Shown here: one piece after another, positions 7,925 to 17,632 of the stretch | How the letters are laid out: each line of letters begins with the position of its first letter | Position numbering within the stretch: position 1 is the first letter of the stretch | Assembly (NCBI GenBank): GCA_947624795.1 | Contig: CANQLY010000007.1 | Span: 1 to 34,227, forward strand | Reading direction: 5' to 3' | Source of the DNA: an uncultured Marinospirillum sp. | Lineage (GTDB): Bacteria > Pseudomonadota > Gammaproteobacteria > Pseudomonadales > Halomonadaceae | DNA length: 34,227 nt | Translations under genes and position numbers: made by a program | Notes under the pieces: generated by a model | The model's database searches: none | The model's input: only the letters and a program-made list of their open reading frames with translations | What the model was told of the DNA's origin: nothing

Positions 7925-9286
7925 ATGAGCCATCAAGACACCATTGCCGCTGTTGCTACACCACCAGGCCGAGGAGGGGTAGGCATTGTTAGGGTTTCAG
8001 GGCCTTTATGTAAGCAGTTAGCCCAACAACTATTAAGCATGACTTTAACACCACGCTATGCACACTACTTACCTTTTTTAGACTTGCAAGGTGAAGTAAT
8101 TGATGAAGGGTTAGCCATCTTCTTTCCAGGCCCTAATTCTTTTACGGGTGAAGATGTTCTAGAGTTTCAAGGGCATGGTGGGCCTATGTTGCTTGATCGT
8201 TTATTAGAAAATTTATTAGCAGCAGGGGTGCGTCTAGCCCAACCCGGTGAATTTTCTCAGCGCGCGTTTTTAAACGATAAAATGGATTTAGCACAAGCTG
8301 AAGCCATTGCAGATTTAATTGATGCTACTTCACGCCAAGCGGCTGACAATGCGCTTAAATCTTTACAAGGCGTGTTCTCACAAAAAGTTCATGCCCTTGT
8401 GGATAAGTTAATTCATCTGCGCATGTACGTTGAAGCTGCCATTGATTTTCCTGAAGAAGAAATTGATTTTATAAGCGATGGTAAAGTTAAAAAAGATTTA
8501 CAAACCATTATTAAGCAACTTGCAGCAGTAAAAAATGAAGCACAGCAAGGCTGTTTGATGCGTGAAGGCATGAATGTAGTCTTAGCAGGCAGACCCAATG
8601 CGGGTAAATCTAGCCTTATGAACGCGCTAGCAGGCTATGACAAAGCTTTAGTTACAGAAATAGCAGGCACTACCCGTGACGTACTAAAAGAGCACCTTCA
8701 TATTGATGGCATGCCATTGCATCTTATTGATACAGCAGGCTTAAGAGAAACAGAAGACCTTGTTGAACGGCTAGGTGTTGAACGCGCTTGGCAAGAAATA
8801 GAAAAAGCGGATCGCATTTTATTATTGGTTGATGCACAGGAAACAACCAGTTTAGACCCTTTAGAAATTTGGCCAGAGTTTGTTAAGCGTTTACCTTATC
8901 CAGAGCGTTTAACCTTAGTAAGAAATAAAATAGATTTAACCGCAGAAGCAGCAGAATCAGACTTATCCACAACCCCACCAGTCATTCGCATTGCAGCCAA
9001 GCAGCAAGTGGGTGTGGATAACTTAAGGCAGCACCTAAAGCAGGTGATGGGACTAAAAAACACCCCAGAAGGTGGGTTTTCTGCACGGCGTAGGCATTTA
9101 GATGCCCTAGAAAGAGCAAGTAAAGTTATCCACAAGGGTAGTTTGCAATTAGAAATGCAGGGTGCAGGTGAGCTTTTAGCAGAAGATTTACGCAGTGCAC
9201 AAAAAAGCCTTGCTGAAATAACAGGTCAATTTACCGCAGATGACCTACTAGGTAAAATTTTTGGCGAATTTTGTATTGGAAAATAA
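7925..9286 (+). CDS. mnmE: tRNA modification GTPase MnmE
   Basis: MnmE acts with MnmG to add the carboxymethylaminomethyl group to the wobble uridine (U34) of certain tRNAs. The 453-residue protein has the N-terminal tetrahydrofolate-binding domain (1-118), a helical domain, and an inserted G domain with GRPNAGKS (222-229), GTTRD (248-252), DTAG (269-272) and RNKID. It ends in the family's FCIGK with the essential C-terminal Cys. Length matches E. coli (454). Its partner mnmG is the next gene, separated by origin candidate 2. Unusually, the coding sequence contains four perfect 9-bp DnaA boxes, three of them in its last third. Confidence 0.97.
   Translation: MSHQDTIAAVATPPGRGGVGIVRVSGPLCKQLAQQLLSMTLTPRYAHYLPFLDLQGEVIDEGLAIFFPGPNSFTGEDVLEFQGHGGPMLLDRLLENLLAAGVRLAQPGEFSQRAFLNDKMDLAQAEAIADLIDATSRQAADNALKSLQGVFSQKVHALVDKLIHLRMYVEAAIDFPEEEIDFISDGKVKKDLQTIIKQLAAVKNEAQQGCLMREGMNVVLAGRPNAGKSSLMNALAGYDKALVTEIAGTTRDVLKEHLHIDGMPLHLIDTAGLRETEDLVERLGVERAWQEIEKADRILLLVDAQETTSLDPLEIWPEFVKRLPYPERLTLVRNKIDLTAEAAESDLSTTPPVIRIAAKQQVGVDNLRQHLKQVMGLKNTPEGGFSARRRHLDALERASKVIHKGSLQLEMQGAGELLAEDLRSAQKSLAEITGQFTADDLLGKIFGEFCIGK
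8398..9134. promoter_or_regulatory. Four perfect DnaA boxes inside mnmE
   Basis: Perfect boxes are at 8398-8406 (reverse), 8963-8971 (forward), 9013-9021 (reverse) and 9126-9134 (forward). Chance expectation for a 1.36-kb gene, counting both strands at equal base frequencies, is about 0.01. They adjoin origin candidate 2 and could extend it or titrate DnaA. Function is inferred. Confidence 0.6.
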
Positions 9287-9337
9287 TTTTTTTAGTAAAA
9301 AATCCAGTAAAAAGTAATATTTTTATAACAAGCTTTA

Positions 9338-9378
9338 GCGAGCAGTGGTGAAAATTTCACCATTGCTCGCTTTTTTTT
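9338..9378 (+). terminator. Strong rho-independent terminator after mnmE
   Basis: GCGAGCAGTGGTGAAA (9338-9353) pairs with TTTCACCATTGCTCGC (9355-9370) with a single G-T pair, and is followed directly by eight T (9371-9378). This is a textbook intrinsic terminator 51 bases after the mnmE stop. It insulates the downstream DnaA-box cluster from upstream transcription. Confidence 0.92.
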
Positions 9379-9421
9379 AACTTTTTTTTGACTAATTTAA
9401 CTTTTTAAAGTCTAGTTTTCC

Positions 9422-9680
9422 TGTGGATAAGTCTGTGCGTTTCCTGTGGATAACCTATGTATAACCCAGTGGATATCTTTAACATTTAGCCAATAAAAAA
9501 GTTATCCACATTCTATCCACAGCTTTTCCACAGTTAATCCACAACTAATGCACAGGGTTATACACAGCCTCTAAGCCATGTAAATAAAGGGTTTGAAAGG
9601 GTTATCCACAGAAAACACTCTCACTAATAATAACAATAATAAAAGAACTTATATAAACCTTATAGTTATTAACAGTAAGC
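9422..9680. other. oriC: Origin of replication candidate 2 (DnaA-box cluster between mnmE and mnmG)
   Basis: The gene-free stretch 9287-9791 holds perfect DnaA boxes at 9422 and 9445 (reverse) and at 9502 and 9602 (forward). TTATACACA lies at 9558. Near matches are TATGTATAA (9456), AGTGGATAT (9468), CTATCCACA (9513), TTTTCCACA (9524) and TAATCCACA (9535). The order and spacing of boxes mirror candidate 1 almost base for base, so the two share ancestry. An AT-rich segment follows at 9625-9680. The position next to mnmG (gidA) is where enterobacterial oriC sits. There is no GATC. Whether one or both regions fire cannot be told from sequence. Confidence 0.8.
9602..9642 (+). other. DnaA box plus DnaA-trio unwinding element, copy 2
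   Basis: TTATCCACA (9602-9610), a 13-base spacer and the tract TAATAATAACAATAATAA (9625-9642) repeat the arrangement of copy 1 exactly. The trio tract is identical over 18 bases and the spacer length is the same, while the spacer sequence differs. Conservation of box, distance and trio against a diverged spacer suggests selection for function. Confidence 0.75.
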
Positions 9681-9747
9681 AAAAAAAGCAACCAGCGCAG
9701 CAATCGCTAAGCAATAGATTTCTGCTGTGGTTGAATGATTTTCAGGC

Positions 9748-9753
9748 TATAAT
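9748..9753 (+). promoter_or_regulatory. Predicted -10 element of the mnmG promoter
   Basis: A consensus TATAAT lies 38 bases before the mnmG start, but no good -35 is seen at 16-18 bases. The promoter would read away from origin candidate 2, as gidA transcription does in E. coli. Confidence 0.4.
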
Positions 9754-9791
9754 CGGCGGCTTTACTTAGAAATATTTCTTGAGGTGTGTCT

Positions 9792-11672
9792 GTGGATTAC
9801 CCAACCCGCTTTGATGTACTGGTTATTGGCGGTGGCCATGCTGGAACAGAAGCTGCATTAGCTGCTGCACGCATGGGTTGTAAAACGCTTTTACTAACCC
9901 ACAATGTGGAAACACTAGGGCAAATGTCCTGCAACCCAGCCATTGGCGGAATAGGCAAAAGTCACCTAGTGCGCGAAGTGGATGCGCTAGGTGGTGCTAT
10001 GGCACAGGCCACTGATTTATCAGGCATTCAATTTCGAGTATTAAACTCACGTAAAGGCCCTGCCGTTAGAGCAACTAGAGCCCAAGCAGACCGTGTGCTT
10101 TACAAAGCTGCTATTCGTAAAGTATTAGAAAATCAGCCTAATTTACAAATTTTTCAACAAGCAGCCGATGATTTAATTGTTCAAGGCGATAACGTTTGTG
10201 GTGCAGTTACCCAAACGGGTATAAAAATTTATGCCACTAGCGTTGTGCTTACCACCGGTACATTTTTAGGTGGGGTTATTCACCTAGGTTTACAAAACTA
10301 TTCAGGTGGACGTGCTGGAGATCCACCCTCAACGGCTTTGGCTGCAAGGCTTAGAGAATTACCGCTTCGGGTCGGTCGTTTAAAAACAGGTACCCCACCA
10401 AGAATTGATGCACGCAGTGTTGATTTTTCAGTCATGGAAGCACAAGCCAGTGATTTAATTTTGCCGGTAATGTCGTATTTAGGTAAAACTGAACACCACC
10501 CAGAACAAATTAGTTGCTACATCACTCACACCAATGAACGCACCCATGAAATTATTCGTAATAACCTTGATAGATCGCCCATGTATGCTGGTGTCATTGA
10601 AGGCATAGGGCCACGTTATTGCCCTTCCATTGAAGATAAAATTCATCGTTTTGCAGATAAATCCAGCCACCAAATTTTTATGGAACCGGAAGGATTAACA
10701 ACGCATGAGCTTTACCCGAATGGCATTTCAACTTCATTGCCTTTTGATGTGCAAATTGATCTAGTACGAACCATTCGTGGTATGGAAAATGCTCACATTA
10801 CAAGGCCTGGTTATGCGATTGAGTATGATTTTTTTAACCCACAAGATTTACAACCCACGTTAGAAACTAAAGTTATCCACAACCTGTTTTTTGCGGGGCA
10901 AATTAATGGCACTACCGGTTATGAAGAAGCCGCAGCACAAGGCCTTCTAGCCGGTGCAAATGCCGCTTGTAAAGTGCAAGGTAAAGAAGCTTGGTGCCCA
11001 AGGCGTGATGAAGCTTATTTGGGTGTATTAGTGGACGATTTAATTACACTAGGTACTTCTGAACCTTATCGCATGTTTACTTCCCGTGCTGAATACCGTT
11101 TATTATTACGTGAAGATAACGCAGATTTACGCTTAACAGAAAAAGGCCGTGAACTAGGCTTAGTTGATGATGTACGTTGGGCTGCTTTTGAAACCAAACG
11201 CGAAGCCATAGCGCTTGAAAAAGCCCGTTTAAAAGATACTTTTATTCACCCCAATACCCCCCAAGCCGATAGCTTAAGTAATAAACTAGAACAGCCTTTA
11301 AACCGCGAGCAGCCGTTGCTTGATTTACTTAAGCGTCCAGAATTAGATTATTGGGACCTAGCCCATTTAGCGCCGGGTGAATTGCCTGTTGATCCCCAAG
11401 TGCAAGAACAGGTGCAGATTCAAGTTAAGTATGCAGGCTACATTGACCGTCAAGCTGAGGACATTCAGCGCGTTAGACGCCAAGAAAATACTTTACTGCC
11501 CCAAGACCTTGACTACACTCAAGTTAGTGGTTTATCAAATGAAATGAAAAATAAACTAGCCAATGTTCGCCCTGCAACTCTTGCACAAGCAGGGCGCATT
11601 CCTGGTGTGACACCTGCGGCTGTATCGATGCTGCTTGTGCACCTTAAAAAACGTTCAATGTTGGTGGTTTAG
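9792..11672 (+). CDS. mnmG: tRNA uridine-5-carboxymethylaminomethyl modification enzyme MnmG
   Basis: MnmG (GidA) is the FAD- and NADH-dependent partner of MnmE in modifying U34 of tRNAs. The 626-residue protein has the FAD-binding GGGHAG at residues 13-18 and the family block [20 protein letters not shown], then GTFLGG and a C-terminal helical domain. The ORF track begins at GTG 9786, but GTG 9792 is better: GAGG at 9781-9784 sits seven bases upstream, and MDYPTRFDV lines up with E. coli MFYPDPFDV. It follows origin candidate 2, and rsmG starts one base after its stop. It contains one perfect DnaA box (10873-10881). Confidence 0.96.
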   Translation: MDYPTRFDVLVIGGGHAGTEAALAAARMGCKTLLLTHNVETLGQMSCNPAIGGIGKSHLVREVDALGGAMAQATDLSGIQFRVLNSRKGPAVRATRAQADRVLYKAAIRKVLENQPNLQIFQQAADDLIVQGDNVCGAVTQTGIKIYATSVVLTTGTFLGGVIHLGLQNYSGGRAGDPPSTALAARLRELPLRVGRLKTGTPPRIDARSVDFSVMEAQASDLILPVMSYLGKTEHHPEQISCYITHTNERTHEIIRNNLDRSPMYAGVIEGIGPRYCPSIEDKIHRFADKSSHQIFMEPEGLTTHELYPNGISTSLPFDVQIDLVRTIRGMENAHITRPGYAIEYDFFNPQDLQPTLETKVIHNLFFAGQINGTTGYEEAAAQGLLAGANAACKVQGKEAWCPRRDEAYLGVLVDDLITLGTSEPYRMFTSRAEYRLLLREDNADLRLTEKGRELGLVDDVRWAAFETKREAIALEKARLKDTFIHPNTPQADSLSNKLEQPLNREQPLLDLLKRPELDYWDLAHLAPGELPVDPQVQEQVQIQVKYAGYIDRQAEDIQRVRRQENTLLPQDLDYTQVSGLSNEMKNKLANVRPATLAQAGRIPGVTPAAVSMLLVHLKKRSMLVV

Positions 11673-11673
11673 C

Positions 11674-12318
11674 ATGGTTGCAAAGATGCAGTTTGAAAAA
11701 AGGCTGCGGGCAGGATTAAAAGAACTACAAATTACAGCCAGTGATTTACAAGTAGAGCAATTACTAAGCTACTTAGCTTTACTTATTAAATGGAATAAAG
11801 CTTATAACTTAACTGCTGTGCGTGACCCAATTGAAATGATTGACCGCCACCTATTAGATAGCTTATCTATTTTGCCTTTTGTACAAGCCGGTGAATTGAC
11901 GGATATTGGCTCAGGTGCTGGTTTACCTGGCATTCCTTTAGCCATTATGAAGCCTGATTTGCAAGTCTTGTCCTTAGATTCTAATGGTAAAAAAACCCGT
12001 TTTCAGTTTCAAGTAAAAGCATCATTGAAATTAAATAATTTTAAAGTAGAGCAAGTGCGGGCTGAAAACTTACAGTTGCAAGCAAAAAGTAAGCAGCTAG
12101 TAAGCCGTGCTTTTGCTAGCTTGAAAGACTTTGTGAAACTAACCCAGCCCTTAGCCGCTGATGATGCACGCTGGTTAGCGATGAAAGGCTTGTATCCAAA
12201 AGATGAGCTAGCTGAATTGCCAGAAGGTTATGCCTGCCAACAAAGCCATGTGTTACAAGTACCCTATGAAGAAGGGCAACGCCACCTACTTATTTTAGTT
12301 AAGCAAGCAAAAGAGTAA
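11674..12318 (+). CDS. rsmG: 16S rRNA (guanine527-N7)-methyltransferase RsmG
   Basis: RsmG (GidB) uses S-adenosylmethionine to methylate N7 of G527 in 16S rRNA; in other bacteria its loss gives low-level streptomycin resistance. The 214-residue product has the SAM-binding block DIGSGAGLPGIPLAI near residue 72 and the family region WNKAYNLTAVRDP with HLLDSL. The ORF track starts 13 codons too early, inside mnmG; ATG 11674 is preferred because it lies one base after the mnmG stop behind GGTGG. A second ATG at 11686 is possible. In most relatives parA follows; here parB does. Confidence 0.95.
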   Translation: MVAKMQFEKRLRAGLKELQITASDLQVEQLLSYLALLIKWNKAYNLTAVRDPIEMIDRHLLDSLSILPFVQAGELTDIGSGAGLPGIPLAIMKPDLQVLSLDSNGKKTRFQFQVKASLKLNNFKVEQVRAENLQLQAKSKQLVSRAFASLKDFVKLTQPLAADDARWLAMKGLYPKDELAELPEGYACQQSHVLQVPYEEGQRHLLILVKQAKE

Positions 12319-12348
12319 AGGTAGACTAAATAAGATGAGTAAAGATTT

Positions 12349-13179
12349 ATGATGCCTGCAAAAAATAAAGGCTTAAGTCATGAACTTGATTCTGCTAAAC
12401 AAGAAAGTGCATTTAAAAAAATAGCAGTCGAATACCTGCGTCCTGGAAAATACCAACCACGACGCAATATGAATTCTGAAGCACTAGAAGAGCTTGCCGC
12501 CTCTATACGTCAGCAAGGCATTATGCAGCCTATCGTTGTACGTCCATTATCAGGCGATTATTATGAAATTATTGCAGGTGAAAGGCGTTGGCGTGCAGCC
12601 CAATTAGCTGGCTTAGAGTTTGTGCCTGTTTTGGTGCGTTATGCTAAAGATCGTGACGTTATTGCCTTAGCACTCATAGAAAATTTACAACGTGCAGACC
12701 TTAATCCATTAGAAGAAGCGGTTGCTTTACAGCGTTTACAAAAAGAATTTGAGTTAACTCAGCAGCAAGTGGCTGATGCAGTGGGTAAATCACGCAGTTC
12801 AGTTACTAATTTATTACGTCTATTGCAGTTAGGCACGGGTGTGCAACGTTTACTTGAGCAAGGCGACTTAGAAATGGGGCATGCACGTGCTTTATTGGGT
12901 TTACCTGAAGCTGTGCAATTAAACTTTGCTCGTCAAATTGTTGCTAAAGGCATGTCAGTTAGGCAAGCTGAAGCCTTGGCAAGAAATGAACAGCAATCTT
13001 TTACAAACACTAAAGCCAAAAACCTAATCGATCCAGACATTGCAAGACTAGAAGAACAATTACAAACTAGATTAGGTGCCAATGTAAAGATTAAACATTC
13101 GGCTAAAGGAAAAGGTAAGCTTGAAATACATTATTCAAGTTTGACGGAGTTAGATGGTATCTTGCGTCACTTGCGTTAG
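12349..13179 (+). CDS. parB: Chromosome-partitioning protein ParB (no adjacent parA)
   Basis: ParB binds parS, spreads as a CTP-dependent clamp and normally works with ParA to move origins apart. The 276-residue product has the CTPase motifs GERRWRA (77-83) and ENLQRADLNP (111-120), a helix-turn-helix (about 137-158, TQQQVADAVGKSRSSV) and a C-terminal dimerisation region. The usual N-terminal ParA-contacting motif, GLGRGLDALL in pseudomonads, is replaced by GLSHELDSAK, losing the key Arg. No parA lies between rsmG and parB (30-bp gap), where it is expected. There are tandem ATGs (12349, 12352) and no clear Shine-Dalgarno. A parS-like site is in recF. Confidence 0.95.
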   Translation: MMPAKNKGLSHELDSAKQESAFKKIAVEYLRPGKYQPRRNMNSEALEELAASIRQQGIMQPIVVRPLSGDYYEIIAGERRWRAAQLAGLEFVPVLVRYAKDRDVIALALIENLQRADLNPLEEAVALQRLQKEFELTQQQVADAVGKSRSSVTNLLRLLQLGTGVQRLLEQGDLEMGHARALLGLPEAVQLNFARQIVAKGMSVRQAEALARNEQQSFTNTKAKNLIDPDIARLEEQLQTRLGANVKIKHSAKGKGKLEIHYSSLTELDGILRHLR

Positions 13180-13230
13180 TTAAAAATATAGACCTTGGTC
13201 GCACAAATTTAATAAAGCGAACAAGGGCTG

Positions 13231-13259
13231 TTGAAGGAAAGCTGCTAAGTCTCTATAAT
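13231..13259 (+). promoter_or_regulatory. Predicted sigma-70 promoter of the atp operon
   Basis: TTGAAG (13231-13236), a 17-base spacer and a perfect TATAAT (13254-13259) lie in the 148-bp gap between parB and atpI. Transcription would begin near 13266, giving a leader of about 60 bases before atpI. This is the best promoter match in the window. Confidence 0.8.
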
Positions 13260-13327
13260 CCCGTGAGATTAAATTGAATAGTGGTACATTTATAGTGGTT
13301 GACGGAGTTTAGAAGGCTTTAAAATAT

Positions 13328-13693
13328 ATGGCACAACTTCCTCGTCCACCTTTAAATCATTGGTTTATCAAGCAGTTTATCGCTGTAGTAATAGTCTGCT
13401 TGCTAGCCAGCATTATTTGGCCAAATTCATTGCTAGAAATAGTTGCTGGGGCTATGGTTGCTTATATTCCTCAACAAGTTTTTAGTTACTTGGTTTTTAT
13501 GTATAGGGGCGCAAGGCAGCAAGCAAACCTAGTTAAGATGTTTTTTTTAGCAGAAAGCATTAAGTTTGGTTTGACGGTAGTACTTTTTGTGCTAGTTTTT
13601 GTTCTAGTGCAACCTTCAAACCCAATTTCACTTTTAAGCACTTATGCGGCAGTTACTTTACTTAATTGGCTGAATTTTATGCTAGTCAAGTAA
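13328..13693 (+). CDS. atpI: ATP synthase subunit I (AtpI)
   Basis: AtpI is a small membrane protein encoded first in many atp operons, thought to help assemble the c-ring; it is not part of the finished enzyme. The 121-residue protein has four hydrophobic segments: about residues 15-30, 33-50, 65-90 and 100-120. Sequence is weakly conserved in this family, so the call rests on size, topology and position directly before atpB. GAAGG lies upstream of the ATG. The atp promoter lies about 60 bases upstream. Confidence 0.88.
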   Translation: MAQLPRPPLNHWFIKQFIAVVIVCLLASIIWPNSLLEIVAGAMVAYIPQQVFSYLVFMYRGARQQANLVKMFFLAESIKFGLTVVLFVLVFVLVQPSNPISLLSTYAAVTLLNWLNFMLVK

Positions 13694-13721
13694 ATAAAAT
13701 TGCAATTACAGTTTGAGGTAG

Positions 13722-14558
<837 letters not shown>

Positions 14559-14587
14559 ACATTAAAAAAGCACTAGACAGTAACCAG

Positions 14588-14611
14588 CCAACTTGCTGCA
14601 ATGCAGGTTGG
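14588..14611 (+). other. Inter-cistronic hairpin, atpB-atpE
   Basis: CCAACTTGC (14588-14596) pairs with GCAGGTTGG (14603-14611) with one G-T pair around a 6-base loop, and no T run follows directly. It sits 29 bases after atpB and 68 before atpE. It may protect a processed atpE message or reduce upstream degradation; this role is inferred. Confidence 0.6.
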
Positions 14612-14676
14612 TGAGTTTTAGCAGTAAATGAACGAACCTTAAAGTCTTTAATCAACCTTAGTAACCTTAGGAGTAA

Positions 14677-14907
<231 letters not shown>

Positions 14908-14911
14908 GACA

Positions 14912-14950
14912 GAGTGTAGGGCGCTAAATTTAGCCCCCTAATACTCTTTT
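14912..14950 (+). terminator. Terminator-like attenuator between atpE and atpF
   Basis: Starting four bases after the atpE stop, GAGT-TAGGG-GCTAA pairs with TTAGC-CCCTA-ACTC (14912-14946), with small internal mismatches, followed by TTTTC. The shape is that of an intrinsic terminator inside an operon. Since atpF onward must still be made, it is probably a partial terminator or 3' stabiliser that enriches atpE message. The effect is inferred. Confidence 0.65.
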
Positions 14951-14984
14951 CGAAACCTTAAATAATGACAAAAGGTGTATCGCA

Positions 14985-15455
14985 ATGAATATGAATATGA
15001 CTCTTTTGGGTCAATCTATTTCCTTCGCACTCTTTGTCTGGTTTTGCATGAAGTACATATGGCCGTTTATTACAACAGCCATGCGCGAACGCCAGAAAAA
15101 GATTGCTGAAGGCTTAGATTCAGCAAGTCGTGCGCAGCGCGATTTAGAGCTAGCACAAGAAAAAGCGACCCAACTTTTGCGTGAAGCAAAAGATCAGTCA
15201 GCCCAAATTATAGAGCAGACTAACAAGCGTGCTAGCTTACTAATTGAAGAAGCCAAAGAACAGGCTCGTGCTGAAGGTATCAGACTAGTTGAAGCTGCAA
15301 AAGCTGAAGTTAGTCAAGAGATTAGCCGTGTTAAGGACGATTTACGTGCTCAGATGTCTGAATTAATTATTCAGGGTGCTGAACAAATCCTAGAAAGCAC
15401 TGTTGATAAAAAAGCACACACCCAGCTGGTCGGCAAACTTGCCGCTCAACTCTAA
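14985..15455 (+). CDS. atpF: ATP synthase F0 subunit b
   Basis: Subunit b is the peripheral stalk linking F0 to F1. The 156-residue protein matches the E. coli length: one N-terminal membrane helix (about 5-25, [20 protein letters not shown]) followed by a long charged alpha-helical, coiled-coil stalk rich in Ala, Glu and Lys. The start [10 protein letters not shown] aligns with E. coli MNLNATILGQ, and AAGGTG lies nine bases upstream. atpH follows after 12 bp. Confidence 0.97.
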   Translation: MNMNMTLLGQSISFALFVWFCMKYIWPFITTAMRERQKKIAEGLDSASRAQRDLELAQEKATQLLREAKDQSAQIIEQTNKRASLLIEEAKEQARAEGIRLVEAAKAEVSQEISRVKDDLRAQMSELIIQGAEQILESTVDKKAHTQLVGKLAAQL

Positions 15456-15467
15456 GCGAGGTGTCTG

Positions 15468-16004
15468 ATGGCAGATTACAACACACTTGCCAGGCCTTAT
15501 GCGAAGGCCGCCTTTGAGTATGCGTTAAGTGAAGGTAAATTAGCAGAATGGTCTGTCATGTTAGGCCAAGTTGCTGACGTTGCTTCTAATAAAGAAGTAG
15601 CACAATTTTTACTTAACCCTTCATTAAGCAGTGATGCTAAAGCCGCGCTTTTTCTTGAAATTTGCAAAGCAAAGATCGATGACAAGAGCAGCAATTTCAT
15701 CAAACTGTTAAGTGAAAAAAGCCGTTTACCATTAATTCCAGTGATTGCTGGAATGTATGAAGCCTTTAAGGCTGAGCAGGAAAGAACTGTTGAGGCAGTA
15801 ATTACTTCAGCTTTTAAGCTTGAAGCGGATCAACAGAAACTGCTGGTAGAGGCATTGCGCAAGCGTTTAGACTGTGAGGTAACACTCAAAGTTGAAATCG
15901 ACAAGCGTCTCATTGGCGGTGTAATTATTCGCACCGGTGATCTGGTGATAGATGGCTCGATTCGCGGTAAAATCGCGAAACTAGCCGAGTCATTGAAATC
16001 CTGA
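15468..16004 (+). CDS. atpH: ATP synthase F1 subunit delta
   Basis: Delta joins the top of the F1 head to the b-subunit stalk. The 178-residue protein starts [19 protein letters not shown], the standard N-terminus of the family, and ends with the conserved block [26 protein letters not shown]. Length matches E. coli (177). GAGG lies seven bases before the ATG. Tight spacing to atpF (12 bp) and atpA (16 bp) suggests translational coupling. Confidence 0.97.
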   Translation: MADYNTLARPYAKAAFEYALSEGKLAEWSVMLGQVADVASNKEVAQFLLNPSLSSDAKAALFLEICKAKIDDKSSNFIKLLSEKSRLPLIPVIAGMYEAFKAEQERTVEAVITSAFKLEADQQKLLVEALRKRLDCEVTLKVEIDKRLIGGVIIRTGDLVIDGSIRGKIAKLAESLKS

Positions 16005-16020
16005 TTTTGAGGGACAAGGC

Positions 16021-17565
16021 ATGCAGCAACTGAATCCATCCGAGATCAGTGACATTATCAAGAAGCGCATCGGTAGCTTGGATGTCACTTCTAAAGCCCA
16101 AAATGAGGGCACCATCATAAGCGTAGCTGACGGTATCGTGAAGATTCACGGTCTTGGCGGCGTTATGTATGGCGAGATGATCGAATTTGAACAAGGCGCC
16201 TTTGGTATGGCCCTTAACTTGGAGCGCGACTCCGTAGGTGTAGTAGTACTGGGTGATTACCTTGGTTTAGCCGAAGGTCAAACTGCCCGTTGTACTGGTC
16301 GCATCTTGGAAGTACCTGTTGGTAACGAACTCCTAGGTCGTGTTGTTGACGCACTAGGTAATCCTATTGATGGTAAAGGCCCTATTGAAGCAAAAGAAAC
16401 AGACGCAGTGGAAAAAGTTGCGCCCGGTGTTATTTGGCGTAAAAGCGTAGATGAGCCACTGCAAACGGGTTATAAAGCAATTGATGCCATGGTACCTGTT
16501 GGTCGTGGTCAGCGTGAGCTGATTATCGGTGACCGTCAGATTGGTAAAACAGCCATTGCAATTGATGCGATTATTAACCAGAAAAATACGGGTGTTAAGT
16601 GTGTTTACGTAGCCGTTGGTCAGAAGCAATCGACCATTGCTAACGTAGTACGCAAACTAGAAGAACACGGCGCTTTAGCGCATACAATTATTGTAGTTGC
16701 CTCTGCTTCTGAAGCCGCAGCACTGCAATTTATTGCACCTTATTCTGGTTGCACCATGGGCGAATATTTCCGCGACCGCGGTCAAGATGCCCTAATTGTT
16801 TATGATGATTTAACTAAGCAAGCTTGGGCTTATCGTCAAATTTCATTACTACTAAAGCGTCCACCAGGTCGTGAAGCTTATCCTGGTGATGTTTTCTACC
16901 TCCACTCACGTCTACTTGAGCGTGCATCGCGCGTAAGTGTTGAGTATGTAGAAAAGTTCACTAAGGGCAAGGTTAAAGGTAAGACAGGTTCTTTGACTGC
17001 TCTACCTATTATCGAAACCCAAGGTGGTGACGTATCTGCTTTTGTACCAACTAACGTAATCTCCATCACTGATGGTCAGATTTTCGTAGAAACTAACCTG
17101 TTTAACTCAGGCATTCGTCCTGCAATGAACGCAGGTGTTTCAGTTTCTCGTGTTGGTGGTGCAGCGCAAACTAAAATCATTAAGAAACTGGGCGGTGGTA
17201 TTCGTCTAGCTTTGGCTCAGTACCGTGAGCTTGAAGCTTTCTCTCAGTTTGCTTCTGACTTAGATGAAGCTACTCGTAAGCAGTTAGAGCATGGTCAGCG
17301 TGTTACTGAATTAATGAAGCAAGATCAGTACAACCCCATGACAATTGCACAAATGGGTATTTCTTTGTTTGCTGCAGAAAACAATTTTTTAGATGACATC
17401 GAAGTTCGTAAGGTGCTGCCTTTTGAAAAGGCTTTACACGCTTATATGGCGAGTGAACATGCAGACCTGGTCGTACAGATCAACGAAAGCGGTGACTACT
17501 CTAAAGATATTGAAGCGGCCCTCAAATCTGCTGTTGAGCAGTTTAAGGCCACCCAGTCCTGGTAG
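16021..17565 (+). CDS. atpA: ATP synthase F1 subunit alpha
   Basis: Alpha is the non-catalytic nucleotide-binding subunit of the F1 hexamer. The 514-residue protein (E. coli 513) has the P-loop GDRQIGKT (170-177), the conserved [16 protein letters not shown] region and the family signature [17 protein letters not shown]. It starts [17 protein letters not shown], the usual gammaproteobacterial N-terminus, behind GAGGGACAAGGC. A long hairpin begins two bases after the stop. Confidence 0.98.
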   Translation: MQQLNPSEISDIIKKRIGSLDVTSKAQNEGTIISVADGIVKIHGLGGVMYGEMIEFEQGAFGMALNLERDSVGVVVLGDYLGLAEGQTARCTGRILEVPVGNELLGRVVDALGNPIDGKGPIEAKETDAVEKVAPGVIWRKSVDEPLQTGYKAIDAMVPVGRGQRELIIGDRQIGKTAIAIDAIINQKNTGVKCVYVAVGQKQSTIANVVRKLEEHGALAHTIIVVASASEAAALQFIAPYSGCTMGEYFRDRGQDALIVYDDLTKQAWAYRQISLLLKRPPGREAYPGDVFYLHSRLLERASRVSVEYVEKFTKGKVKGKTGSLTALPIIETQGGDVSAFVPTNVISITDGQIFVETNLFNSGIRPAMNAGVSVSRVGGAAQTKIIKKLGGGIRLALAQYRELEAFSQFASDLDEATRKQLEHGQRVTELMKQDQYNPMTIAQMGISLFAAENNFLDDIEVRKVLPFEKALHAYMASEHADLVVQINESGDYSKDIEAALKSAVEQFKATQSW

Positions 17566-17566
17566 G

Positions 17567-17607
17567 CTGCTTCGAATCAGTTGGTATTAATCAATTGATT
17601 CAAGCAG
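17567..17607 (+). other. Long inter-cistronic hairpin, atpA-atpG
   Basis: CTGCTTCGAATCAGTTG (17567-17583) pairs with CAATTGATTCAAGCAG (17592-17607) as 16 pairs with one G-T and one bulged C, around an 8-base loop. No T run follows, so it is unlikely to terminate. It may block 3' exonuclease or mark an RNA-processing point and so favour atpA over atpG (3:1 in the enzyme). Role inferred. Confidence 0.7.
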
Positions 17608-17632
17608 TTGTTGGCTAAGAAGGTGAAAGCTT

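Noticed and set aside
12335-12352. Tiny ORF MSKDL between rsmG and parB as a parA remnant
   Set aside because: Five codons without ParA-like sequence; it cannot be told from chance.
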